DNA of 64,000 nt from Clostridia bacterium. Lineage in GTDB: Bacteria > Bacillota > Clostridia > Christensenellales > UBA1242. Each line of letters begins with the position of its first letter. The stretch's first letter is position 1. The notes below the pieces were generated by a model. It was not told the origin of the DNA, did not search any database, and saw only the letters and a list, made by a program, of their open reading frames with translations. The stretch spans positions 62,001 to 126,000 of the forward strand of contig JAFQTP010000001.1 of NCBI GenBank assembly GCA_017409005.1, in the 5' to 3' direction. Shown in pieces: positions 18,165 to 27,100 of this stretch. A program made the translations under genes and the position numbers.

Positions 18165-20123
18165 TTATGCAGCGTCAAATTCTGAAACGCTTACAAAACA
18201 ATTTGCATAAGGTTTTGTTGCATTTTGAGTTCTGTATGCCTCTAGGTTTTCATCTACAACCACAAGTTTAATATTACTCCAATCAATAACAGCATTGTCA
18301 TTAATAGAAATAACACCTGTAACATTGCGTAAATCAATTGTTTTTAGTGAATTGCAACCAAACAAAATATTTTGGGCTAATTCGCCAATATTGCTGCTTA
18401 CAACAATGGTTTCCAATTTGGGCATAATAGCAAATGCACTAGCACCAATTGCAGTTGAAGTTCCAGCAAATGTAACGGCAGTTACGTTTGAACAACTAAA
18501 TGCATTTTCCGAAACAGCAACACCACTTGCAATTGTAACTTCTCCACTTGCTAATTGTGCATTAACAATTAAAGTTTTTGCTTTGTTATAAACAATGTTA
18601 TTTTCAATTGTAAAATTATCGCTTGTGTTGTTTTGCAACCTAACACTTAATGAAAGTTCGCTTGAAACACCGCTAAGTGCAAGTGGTTGAATAACCGAAA
18701 CGTTTGGACCCAAATAAAGCGTTGTAATGTAATTCAACCTATAAATAGCCCCTGTTGCAATAACATCTGGGTTAACAGTTAAAACCCTAGAGCCTGCAGC
18801 CAATTTTTTGCCGTATCCCATAGGAATTTTTACTAAATTGTTAGTAACAGTTATAGAACGAGCAAGTCCACTTATTGTTGCTTGGGCTTCTTTATAGTAA
18901 AGCAAGCCATTATCGCTATAATATGTGTTATATGCGCTGCTTGGGTCTGAAACTGTTATGGTTTGTAAATCAGTAAAATGATCGAATAAGCTTGGAGTAA
19001 ATGTAAGAGCATTAGAAATAATTACTTCAGAAACATTTCTATAGTAAGAATTCACAACAAAGTTATAAGTTAATTGCTCATCGTTTTGTTTTTGAGGAAG
19101 TTTAATTATGCTCTGATTTTTACCTAAATCGCTAAGGCCAACAACTTCGTGTTTATCAACTTCGTTAATGTTACCTTCTTTATATGTTGTGTTAATAATA
19201 AACCATTCAAATGGGCTATGAAAATAACTTGTTACATTATGGTTTTGGTTATAGTTTAATTCATATTCGCCATGTTCATTTGGATTTAATAACACACCAT
19301 TATCGTAAACACATGCTAAATGTTGAGGTAACACTAATCCATTTACTGAATCATATAAAGTAAAAGTAATTTTGTTACCGTAAAAATTTGTTAAAGTTTT
19401 ACCATCTACAATTTCGGTTGCACCATCAGTTTTAAGCACTCGATAATCGAAGTTTGAATTTGAATCAAATTTCACATCATAATCATTTTCAACAACACCG
19501 GTAATTCTAAGTTCGTTTGTTTCTCCAGTGTATTTAATAGTGTAATAGCCATATTTATCTTGTGCAGAAGTTCCAGTTAAAAGTTTGTTGTTATACCAAA
19601 CTTCAACTTCCGACTGCGAATAATTTACTTTAACTTCAACTTTAAATTTTGTGCTTTCATACATTCTAAGCGAAATTGTTTCAATTTCTTTGCCACGTTC
19701 GTCAAGCAAAACCACTCCTTCGCGGCTAGAACAAACTATTTCAATTTTGTGTTTAGTTAAAAAGAACACCATACAAAAAGTTGCTGCAATTAAAACCAAA
19801 CCCAAAACAACAGAAAGAACAATGGCAAGTTTTGCCTTTGAACTTAGTTGTTTTTTAGATGAGTAGCGGTTGCCAACAACAAACACAGGTTCGTTGCTGT
19901 CAACTGGTTTATGTTTAAATTCTCGCTCGTCGCCAAGAGGTTCGTCGTCTTCTAATTTTTTATCTTCGTCAAACGGATTAGAAACTGTTCCAACGCTTTT
20001 ATTTAACAAATATCCCTTTTTAACGTTGTGTTTTTTCTCCCGTTTTTTTTGTTGTTCCATAATGGCATCAAGCAAGTCTTCATTTTGTTTAGAGTTATCA
20101 CCCTGATTATTAAAAAAATCCAT
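18165..20123 (-). CDS. Membrane-anchored protein with BspA-like leucine-rich repeats
   Basis: 652 residues in a type II layout: a charged cytoplasmic N-terminus of about 100 residues (QKKREKKHNVKKG, acidic EDDEPLGDEREF), one hydrophobic helix (about 101-125, LAIVLSVVLGLVLIAATFCM), then a large outside portion. Residues about 330-640 read as BspA-type (LRR_5) repeats: NVSEVIISNALTFTPSLFDHFTDLQTITV, then IYRLNYITTLYLGPNVSVI, ending FGCNSLKTIDLRNVTGV. Such repeats occur on surface proteins that bind host or other cells. The hairpin just upstream overlaps its ribosome binding site. No enzymatic motif is visible. It has its own terminator. Confidence 0.85.
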   Translation of the reverse strand: MDFFNNQGDNSKQNEDLLDAIMEQQKKREKKHNVKKGYLLNKSVGTVSNPFDEDKKLEDDEPLGDEREFKHKPVDSNEPVFVVGNRYSSKKQLSSKAKLAIVLSVVLGLVLIAATFCMVFFLTKHKIEIVCSSREGVVLLDERGKEIETISLRMYESTKFKVEVKVNYSQSEVEVWYNNKLLTGTSAQDKYGYYTIKYTGETNELRITGVVENDYDVKFDSNSNFDYRVLKTDGATEIVDGKTLTNFYGNKITFTLYDSVNGLVLPQHLACVYDNGVLLNPNEHGEYELNYNQNHNVTSYFHSPFEWFIINTTYKEGNINEVDKHEVVGLSDLGKNQSIIKLPQKQNDEQLTYNFVVNSYYRNVSEVIISNALTFTPSLFDHFTDLQTITVSDPSSAYNTYYSDNGLLYYKEAQATISGLARSITVTNNLVKIPMGYGKKLAAGSRVLTVNPDVIATGAIYRLNYITTLYLGPNVSVIQPLALSGVSSELSLSVRLQNNTSDNFTIENNIVYNKAKTLIVNAQLASGEVTIASGVAVSENAFSCSNVTAVTFAGTSTAIGASAFAIMPKLETIVVSSNIGELAQNILFGCNSLKTIDLRNVTGVISINDNAVIDWSNIKLVVVDENLEAYRTQNATKPYANCFVSVSEFDAA

Positions 20124-20132
20124 AATCTTGCC

Positions 20133-20166
20133 CCTTTAACAGTAATCAATGCATTACTATTAAAGG
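20133..20166 (-). promoter_or_regulatory. 14-bp inverted repeat whose arm overlaps the ribosome binding site of the LRR gene
   Basis: CCTTTAACAGTAAT (20133-20146) and ATTACTATTAAAGG (20153-20166) are complementary but for one position, around CAATGC. On the minus strand the repeat lies ten bases before the ATG, and the 3' arm ends in AAAGG, which is the start of the AAAGGGG Shine-Dalgarno. Without a following T-run it is not a terminator, so a translation-control hairpin or an operator is more likely. Confidence 0.55.
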
Positions 20167-20189
20167 ACAAAATAGTAATACAAAATTAA

Positions 20190-21077
20190 TTACATGTTGT
20201 AATATTCAATTTTATCTTTTAACGACACAAATTCGCTTGGTTCAACATATGCTCCAGCCCTGTGGGTTAAAGTTTTTCTGGTGTTGAACACCAAAAATAA
20301 TACAAGTCCAATTGCAAAAGTAAACCAAAGTGCAATATGAATTAAATAATGCCAGTTCCACAAACTAAGTGCCAAAATTGTTAGCACTAATGCAACGCAG
20401 CCAACACCCAAACTTGAATAAGCAACTGCAGCATTTTGAACATACGATTTATCTTTTGCTGTGTAGTTAGCATTAATAACTTCTTTAGAGTCTACTTCTA
20501 AGTGAATAATATCAGTTGTGTAATATAAAAGTGAATCTAGGGTTCTTAACTGGCGGTTTTTGCCAGGCAACTGATTAATTGTTTTAACGACATCGGAATC
20601 TAACAACTGAATATCGTTTTCGGCATTAACATCTTTAAATACGCCCAAAAGTTTAATTCCAAGTTTATAAAACATCGATTTAAAGCCAACAACAAGTTTT
20701 TTAAATCCACGATAAACTTTTTTAAGGTAAACAATTTTGTTTCCTGCTTCATAACTTGTTATAAATGCTTTAATAACGTCGCCATTAATTTCTTCTTTGC
20801 CAGAATAAATAATGGTTGCATCATACTCTTCGCATTTTTCCATTGCAAGTGTAATAAGCTTATGGTGGTCTACTGGTCTGTCTACCATAAATGCTTTAAC
20901 GCTTTTGTTTTCAACATAAACATTTCTAATTTTTGTAAACACAGCATTTAGCTTTGAGTTAAGTGCAAAAATAACATCAAATTGCACACCACAATCTAGG
21001 CAAGCCTTTGAAAGTGTTTCGTAGTTTTTCTCTACATCATATTCATCTAAAAGTGGAATAATAAATCCTATTTTCAT
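20190..21077 (-). CDS. GT2-like membrane protein (DPM/GtrB-type glycosyltransferase relative)
   Basis: 295 residues. The body looks like a GT2 fold of the dolichyl/undecaprenyl-phosphate transferase type: MKIGFIIPLLDEYDVEKNYETLSKAC at the N-terminus, DATIIYSGKEEINGDVIKAF where the DxD strand would be, and DVNAENDIQLLDSDVVKTINQLPGKNRQLRTL, matching the RDxxLMDxxVV...NRxLR pattern of GtrB/DPMS. Two helices follow (GVGCVALVLTILALSLW and LIHIALWFTFAIGLVLFLVF). The catalytic DDGSxD and DxD motifs are not recognisable (FALNS and IIYSG), so it may be inactive or act on unusual substrates. It has a canonical start preceded by AAGGGG and is a stand-alone gene. Confidence 0.72.
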   Translation of the reverse strand: MKIGFIIPLLDEYDVEKNYETLSKACLDCGVQFDVIFALNSKLNAVFTKIRNVYVENKSVKAFMVDRPVDHHKLITLAMEKCEEYDATIIYSGKEEINGDVIKAFITSYEAGNKIVYLKKVYRGFKKLVVGFKSMFYKLGIKLLGVFKDVNAENDIQLLDSDVVKTINQLPGKNRQLRTLDSLLYYTTDIIHLEVDSKEVINANYTAKDKSYVQNAAVAYSSLGVGCVALVLTILALSLWNWHYLIHIALWFTFAIGLVLFLVFNTRKTLTHRAGAYVEPSEFVSLKDKIEYYNM

Positions 21078-21191
21078 AACGTTCCCCTTAAAAAAATAAA
21101 TAATAATATTATTTATAGTATATTACTCTACATTTATTTTACCAGTAAATGGTGCATTTTTCAATAATTTTTTGTAATTAGTTAAATTTAA

Positions 21192-21220
21192 TTGCTAATA
21201 AAAAATTAATACTTTAAAAT
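21192..21220 (+). promoter_or_regulatory. Promoter of fba
   Basis: TTGCTA (21192-21197), 17 bases, TAAAAT (21215-21220); an AAGGAG site follows before the ATG. Confidence 0.7.
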
Positions 21221-21244
21221 TAAACTAACAAAAAGGAGTTTATA

Positions 21245-22171
21245 ATGGGATTACAAAATTCAAAAAAATTATTTTCAGACGCAATTAAAAACAATTATGC
21301 AATTGGAGCCTTTAACTTTGTTAACCTTGAAACACTATCGGCAATTTTAGATGCTGCAACCGAACTTAACAGCCCAGTTATTGTTCAGTGCAGCACTGGT
21401 GCAATTAAATATGCCGGAATTGAAGCAATTGAAGCAATGGTTAAAGCAAAAACAAAAAACTTACAAGTTATTTTAAACCTAGACCACGGCAAAACTTTTG
21501 AAGATTGCAAAAACGCAGTTGACCATGGGTTTACCAATGTTATGATTGATGCAAGCCATTTAAGTTTTGAAGAAAATATTGCTCTTACAAAACAAGTTGT
21601 TGAATATGCACATTCAAAAGGTGTTACAGTTGAAGCCGAACTAGGCGTTTTGGCTGGTGTTGAAGACGAAGTTAGTGCTTCTGCCGACGACGCAAAATAC
21701 ACCAACCCTCTTCAAGCAAAAGAATTTGTTGAACGTACTGGTGTTGATAGTTTGGCAATTGCAATTGGCACAAGCCATGGCACACACAAATTTAGTGGCG
21801 AGGCAAAGCTAAGGTTTGATATTTTAAGTGAAATTGAAAAACAACTTCCTAACTTCCCTTTAGTTTTGCATGGTGCTAGTTCAATTCCTCAAAACATGGT
21901 TAAACTTGCCGAGCAATATGGTGCAACACTAAAAGGAGCAAACGGCATTCCAGAAGAAATGCTTCGTGAAGCAACAACTAAACATAACGTTGTTAAAGTT
22001 AATGTTGATAGCGACCTAAGAATTTCGTTTACAGCAGGTGTTCGTGAAATTTTAACCACAAAGCCTGAAACTGTTGATATGCGTGAATATTTAAAACAAG
22101 GCAAAAAATATGTTACTGAAGTTGTTAAAAATAAAATGACTACCGTGTTTAACAGTGCAAACAAAGCCTAA
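21245..22171 (+). CDS. fba: Class II fructose-1,6-bisphosphate aldolase
   Basis: Zinc-dependent glycolytic aldolase, 308 residues. It starts GLQNSKKLFSDAIKNNYAIGAFNFVNLET, typical of this family. Metal and catalytic residues appear in NLDHGKTFEDC (zinc His), FTNVMIDASHL, VEAELGVLAGVEDEV (the Glu in the aldolase GxIGGxED region), AIGTSHGTHKF (His) and LVLHGASSIP (His). All key positions are present. It is transcribed alone from a good promoter and ends in a terminator shared with the convergent WG-repeat gene. Confidence 0.96.
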   Translation: MGLQNSKKLFSDAIKNNYAIGAFNFVNLETLSAILDAATELNSPVIVQCSTGAIKYAGIEAIEAMVKAKTKNLQVILNLDHGKTFEDCKNAVDHGFTNVMIDASHLSFEENIALTKQVVEYAHSKGVTVEAELGVLAGVEDEVSASADDAKYTNPLQAKEFVERTGVDSLAIAIGTSHGTHKFSGEAKLRFDILSEIEKQLPNFPLVLHGASSIPQNMVKLAEQYGATLKGANGIPEEMLREATTKHNVVKVNVDSDLRISFTAGVREILTTKPETVDMREYLKQGKKYVTEVVKNKMTTVFNSANKA

Positions 22172-22190
22172 TTAAATTTATTTATAAACA

Positions 22191-22223
22191 AAAAAAGACC
22201 CAACTAATTGCTGGGTCTTTTTT
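22191..22223. terminator. Bidirectional terminator between fba and the WG-repeat gene
   Basis: AAAAAAGACCCA and TGGGTCTTTTTT pair around an eight-base centre, with A and T runs on both sides. Confidence 0.9.
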
Positions 22224-22232
22224 ATATTAATT

Positions 22233-23726
22233 TTAGTGCATGTGTCTACCACGTCCACCCTTGCTTTTCATAAGCTGATTTAGTTGATGTGCCGAAATTT
22301 GCTTTCCGTTTAATTCAATCCCTTTAACTTCACCATCTAAAAGTTGTCCTGCCTCAATTCGGCGTTGAGTGTCTTTAAGCATATGTTTATGCTGCGGACT
22401 TTTTTGAACTTTTAAATCATGTGCATGTTGTTTGGTTGTTGCCTTTTCATTTATAAAAGGTAAAATCAATTTTTTAGCATGAATATCTAATTTATATTCG
22501 TGCCCATCTAAATCTTTAATGGTAACTTCTTTAACTAAGCAATCAAGTTTATCAATATATCTTGCGTCTTTAGCAAAACTTGAAGCATAAGTATACATAA
22601 ACGGAAGTTCAATTTTGTTCTTGCTGTTAACAACGCCCCAGTGTCCACTTTTATCTTTAACAAAAAACTTGTAAAGCCCTGCTTGTGCTTCAGCACTAAC
22701 GGTGTAATGAATTTCCCTATATATTGGTGGAAGCACAAACTTACCATTTTCTGGGTCGTAAAGTCCAACAGTGTTTCCCGCACTATCTTTATGTTTAACT
22801 TCAATAAATGGTTTTTTATCAACCAACCTTAAAGCAATGTTATCGTGTTTGTTTTCAATTAAAACATTGTTGTTTTTGTCAACAAGTCCTAGTTTTTTGT
22901 TCGAATCTTTGGTTATAATGTAATGTTTGCCTTTATAAACAACATGTTCCATAACTTCATTTGTGTAAGTTCCAAACCTAATTAATTTGTTGCTTACTGG
23001 GCTATATCTGTATGCAACCGAGCGGTTTTTAGATTTATCAAAAGCAATAAATAAATTATTGTTATATTTTTTAGGAAGCTGCTCAGGTGTTGTATCTAGA
23101 AGAATATTTCCTTTATCGTCAAGCACTAATGCACGACCTTTGCAAACCGCTTCATATAACACCATCATATTATTGTTTTTATCAATAAATTTAATTTGTG
23201 TTAATTTAATGTTAGGATTATCAAAAACAAACGGAACCATGTTTGCACCAGTTATGGCATTAATAACACCAAACTTTCCGTAAATGTTTTTAACAATAAT
23301 CCCGTTAAATGGTGTAAGTCTTAACGAGCCAAACATTTTAGAACTTTTAAGTGTATCGAACTCGGCTAAAAATTGTGTTTGCATCATTTTTAGGTCGGGA
23401 CTTAAAAAGTATAACACACCATCGTCGCCACACACAAAATTGGAAAACATATGTTTATAACCACGTGTTGCACGACCAGTTTTTAGGTTTACCATATATC
23501 TAGTTCCGTCTTCAGTAATTCCTTCAACAACGTCCTCACTTAAAACTTCAACACCTTTTAAATATGGAGTTATGGGTTCTCTGTTTTTAAAAAACATAAT
23601 ACCCCTGCCGTTTACTTTAACAGTTACGTTAGCACCAACAAAGTTAAGTTCTTTGTTGTCCCTATCAACAAGTTTGTATCCAAACAATTTACGTTTAACA
23701 ACATAATCGTCGTAATAGTGGTTCAT
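22233..23726 (-). CDS. WG-repeat protein
   Basis: 497 residues with no signal peptide or membrane helix. Several copies of the WG/KWG beta repeat can be seen: KFGVINAITGANMVPFVFD near 150, KLGLVDKNNNVLIENKHD near 280, TVGLYDPENGKFVLPPIYREI near 320 and HWGVVNSKNKIELPFMYTY near 370. Such repeats form beta-propeller or beta-solenoid-like platforms, likely for protein binding. The C-terminus (about 430-497) is charged and His/Lys/Gln-rich and ends GGRGRHMH. The role is unknown. It is 190 bases downstream of the 78-codon gene and has its own terminator. Confidence 0.82.
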   Translation of the reverse strand: MNHYYDDYVVKRKLFGYKLVDRDNKELNFVGANVTVKVNGRGIMFFKNREPITPYLKGVEVLSEDVVEGITEDGTRYMVNLKTGRATRGYKHMFSNFVCGDDGVLYFLSPDLKMMQTQFLAEFDTLKSSKMFGSLRLTPFNGIIVKNIYGKFGVINAITGANMVPFVFDNPNIKLTQIKFIDKNNNMMVLYEAVCKGRALVLDDKGNILLDTTPEQLPKKYNNNLFIAFDKSKNRSVAYRYSPVSNKLIRFGTYTNEVMEHVVYKGKHYIITKDSNKKLGLVDKNNNVLIENKHDNIALRLVDKKPFIEVKHKDSAGNTVGLYDPENGKFVLPPIYREIHYTVSAEAQAGLYKFFVKDKSGHWGVVNSKNKIELPFMYTYASSFAKDARYIDKLDCLVKEVTIKDLDGHEYKLDIHAKKLILPFINEKATTKQHAHDLKVQKSPQHKHMLKDTQRRIEAGQLLDGEVKGIELNGKQISAHQLNQLMKSKGGRGRHMH

Positions 23727-23864
23727 AAGGTTAATCTCCTTTTATCACATTTAATTTAACACATTAAACTATTAATAGTCAATTTAACTAAATTAAAATG
23801 TTTTATTGATTAAGCCATTTAACTTATTTAATTATAAAATTTATTATCCTTCAACTTTAAAACA

Positions 23865-23902
23865 AAAAATGCAGCTAAGGTTTACCCCTTAACTGCATTT
23901 TA
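23865..23902. terminator. Terminator downstream of the 78-codon gene
   Basis: AAAATGCAG and CTGCATTTT, with an inner TAAGG/CCTTA stem, form a strong hairpin. It separates the 78-codon gene from the WG-repeat gene. Confidence 0.75.
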
Positions 23903-23914
23903 ATATTCATGAAA

Positions 23915-24151
23915 TTAATCTAGCATGTTTTTAATTTCAAAAAGGTTTTCTAAAGTTAAATCGTCGGCACTTAATTCTTCATAAGCTTCCTTAAATGCTT
24001 TTTTAACAGCAGCAGAATATTTTGGATTGCTTTGTGCTGATTCCATCATTTTTCTAGCAAGCTCAACAACTTCTTCTTTAGTTTTGAAATCAATTGCTTT
24101 AATAATGCCTTCAATAACTTCAAATTTATACATGTTTACATTATTCGCCAT
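23915..24151 (-). CDS. Small acidic helical protein after the Gly-Pro-Thr-Thr gene
   Basis: 78 residues, unrecognised. It starts MANNVNMYKFEVIEGIIK and seems entirely helical and acidic (EEVVELARKMMESAQSNPKY; ADDLTLENLFEIKNMLD). It begins 27 bases after the stop of the 1575-codon gene in the same direction, with AAGGAG before the ATG, so the two are probably cotranscribed. Secretion systems often place a small acidic chaperone next to the gene of its substrate; by size, charge and position it would fit, but there is no sequence similarity to known chaperones and this is a hypothesis. Confidence 0.75.
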   Translation of the reverse strand: MANNVNMYKFEVIEGIIKAIDFKTKEEVVELARKMMESAQSNPKYSAAVKKAFKEAYEELSADDLTLENLFEIKNMLD

Positions 24152-24178
24152 TATAGTTCTCCTTTATATTCTGTTAGG

Positions 24179-27100
24179 TTACATTGTTCTACCCATCGAA
24201 TCATTAATTGTTCTTTGTTGTTCTGCAACTAATTCATTCAACTCTCTAGGAATTTCAACCACAGTTTCCACACCATCTTTTACTATTTTAAGATTATTGG
24301 ATAATAATAATTCAATATTTCTTTCGTTAATTTCGCAGCCATTTTCAGTTAATACTTGTCCAATTAGATCAGCACCTTTTTGCATAACTTCTCTTGTTGC
24401 AATAGTGTGTAAATGTTTATGTAAAACTTTTTGTCTACGATTTGTTCCAGCATCATTAGCTGCCATGCTATAAATCTCATCTTCAATAAAGTATTTATTT
24501 CCAGAAGCTGTAATTGTATATAATTTTCCAGAAGCCTCATCGTAATGAGCTTTACCTAAACCACTTAAAAATTTCAATACAATTTTTTCATCTACAGCTA
24601 GTTCTCCTGCGTCAGCACCATCTTCTTCTAAAGTTGTCAAACCAGAGAAATCCATACCAGCAGTATACCCTAATTTTTCAGCAAGATATTTAGCATATCC
24701 CGCACGTAACAATGAATCTTGTTTTTGCTTTATAGCTTGGGCTTTTATTTTTGCTGAAGTTTCTGCAATGCTTTCTTTAAGTTTCTTAATACGTTTTCCT
24801 GCTGCCTTGATAGCATCATCACAAGCCTTTTCAGTATATTTAGGGGATTTTTCTTTTGCAGGTTTTGCCATATCAGCCAAAGTAGGGTCTTTTAATGTTT
24901 CAATACCATCTAAATCATGACCAAACCTTGTTCTTAATCTATCCTCTGCAGCAGCTTTTTCAGTATCGTCGACAAAGGTTTCATCTTCTACAGAGAAGGC
25001 CACAGCATCTTCAATAAATGCAGTTCTAGCAGCATCTTCTTTTGGTAATTTATCCTTAATTTTAAACAATTCAATTCTTGAATTTAAGTCAATTTCGGAA
25101 ATAACATCAGCAACTCTTTCAGGAACATCGCCTATTGCTAAAGCATCTTTTTCAGCATCTGTTAAGTTTAATCCTTTAAGCTCTAACAATTCAGAAACAC
25201 AATCGGTTAATTCCTTAACAATATCTTCTTTTGAAGGTAGATCTGCAGTAACTGGAGCTGCAGGGTTTAATATCCTTTTACCAAGTTTTTCATGAGTAAG
25301 TTCAAATTGTCTTATAATATTTAGCCTATTAGTATTTACAACAAATGTTTCAACAATGTTTTCCTCTTCATCTACTGGTGGAGTAATAGGACCGGTTGTA
25401 GGTCCTGTTGTTGGACCGGTTGTTGGACCGGTTGTAGGACCGGTTGTAGGACCAGTTGTAGGACCAGTTGTAGGTCCGGTTGTTGGACCAGTTGTAGGTC
25501 CTGTTGTAGGTCCTGTTGTAGGTCCTGTTGTAGGACCGGTTGTAGGACCGGTTGTAGGTCCGGTTGTTGGACCAGTTGTAGGTCCAGTTGTAGGACCAGT
25601 TGTAGGTCCTGTTGTAGGACCGGTTGTAGGACCGGTTGTTGGACCGGTTGTTGGACCGGTTGTTGGACCGGTTGTTGGACCGGTTGTTGGACCGGTTGTA
25701 GGACCGGTTGTAGGACCAGTTGTAGGACCAGTTGTAGGTCCGGTTGTTGGACCAGTTGTAGGTCCTGTTGTAGGACCGGTTGTAGGACCGGTTGTAGGTC
25801 CTGTTGTAGGTCCAGCTGTTGGCGCAGCAGAGAAAATAGGTCTGCTTTCTGTAATAGCCATAATTTCAACCTCTGAAACCACGATTTCAACATCGTGCGA
25901 CATACCATCCTCATTAAGAGTTGCAACAAAATTAGCTCCTTGAATAGATGGTGTGTTGCCACCGTTGCTAATCTCCATAATGTTATCGAATTTTTCAATT
26001 CTAATAACATCTCTTATAATTGTTGTGCGTTCTGTTTCGTCGGTAATATCAGCTAATTTTGCAATAGTTGCTTTAGCTGCTTCTATTTCTTTCTTTGAAC
26101 TTTTAGGATTAAATAAAACTTTTCTTGCATCAGCAATTTCAATTGCCAATGGCGAAACAACCTGGTCAGAACCATCAATAGCATGTTTTTTACCATCAGC
26201 AACATATCCTTCATTTTGAATTGCAATTTCTCTTCTAGGATTATCAATAACCACTAATCTATGAGCCCCGGTTTCTGGCACTTGAACTTCAATAATGTCA
26301 TACGAGTTTTTTGCATTTTCTTTTAATTCAAGAATATTATCCTCAATATCTCTTTGTAGTCCTTGTAAATATTCAACAAAAGTTTTTGCCTTCTTTGCGT
26401 GTTTAACAACAATTCCTTTGCTATTTAAAATTTTTTCAAGTTCACTTTTATTAACTAGTTTTTCAATGTCTCCCTTCTTAATTAACTTCTCGTAATCAAC
26501 TTTGGAAATTCCCGGGAACATATCTTTACTAAAATATTTACTATAGTCAGTAGATTGTACAACCTCTATAAGTTCCTTTATTTGTGCAAGCAGTGATTCA
26601 AGATTCGAAACTTTTTCAATAGTTTCTTGTAATCTTATTTTACTATCAGATAATTGATTATTTCTAACAGATTGTTGGTAAATAACTTTCGCATTATGTA
26701 ATTCTTGTTCTGCGTTTTGTAAATTTTCCCTATTAACAACTTGGGCATGTAATTTTGCCAATGTCCTAAATTGTGCAACAATAAACTGTCCTTTTGGTCC
26801 AAGAGCTTCAGACACTTTATCTATTGAAATTTTCCCAGTGATAAAATTATTAAAAGTTTCATCATTGGCAATAATTTCTTTTAATGCATCCTCAAGTCCT
26901 TTTTTATCTAAACCAGCAAATTTTTCTCTTAACTCTTTTAATTTCGCTGTTTCAGCTTCAGCAGCACTTTTTGCAGTGTCCCCAAATGCTTTTACTTCAA
27001 AAATTTCGCCAACCTTAAGCATCAACTTTTCATAGACCGACTCAAACTTTGCTTCGAAAGCAGCAAAGTCAAAACTTCCATCTTTTTTTGTTTTACTAAA

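Noticed and set aside
25387..25818. CRISPR-like regular repeats
   Set aside because: Unit of 12 bases without spacers and in frame with a protein, so a coding tandem repeat.
25356..25943. Long plus-strand frame of Val-Val-Gly-Pro repeats
   Set aside because: It is the complement of the Gly-Pro-Thr-Thr array in the real minus-strand gene; no ribosome site or promoter.
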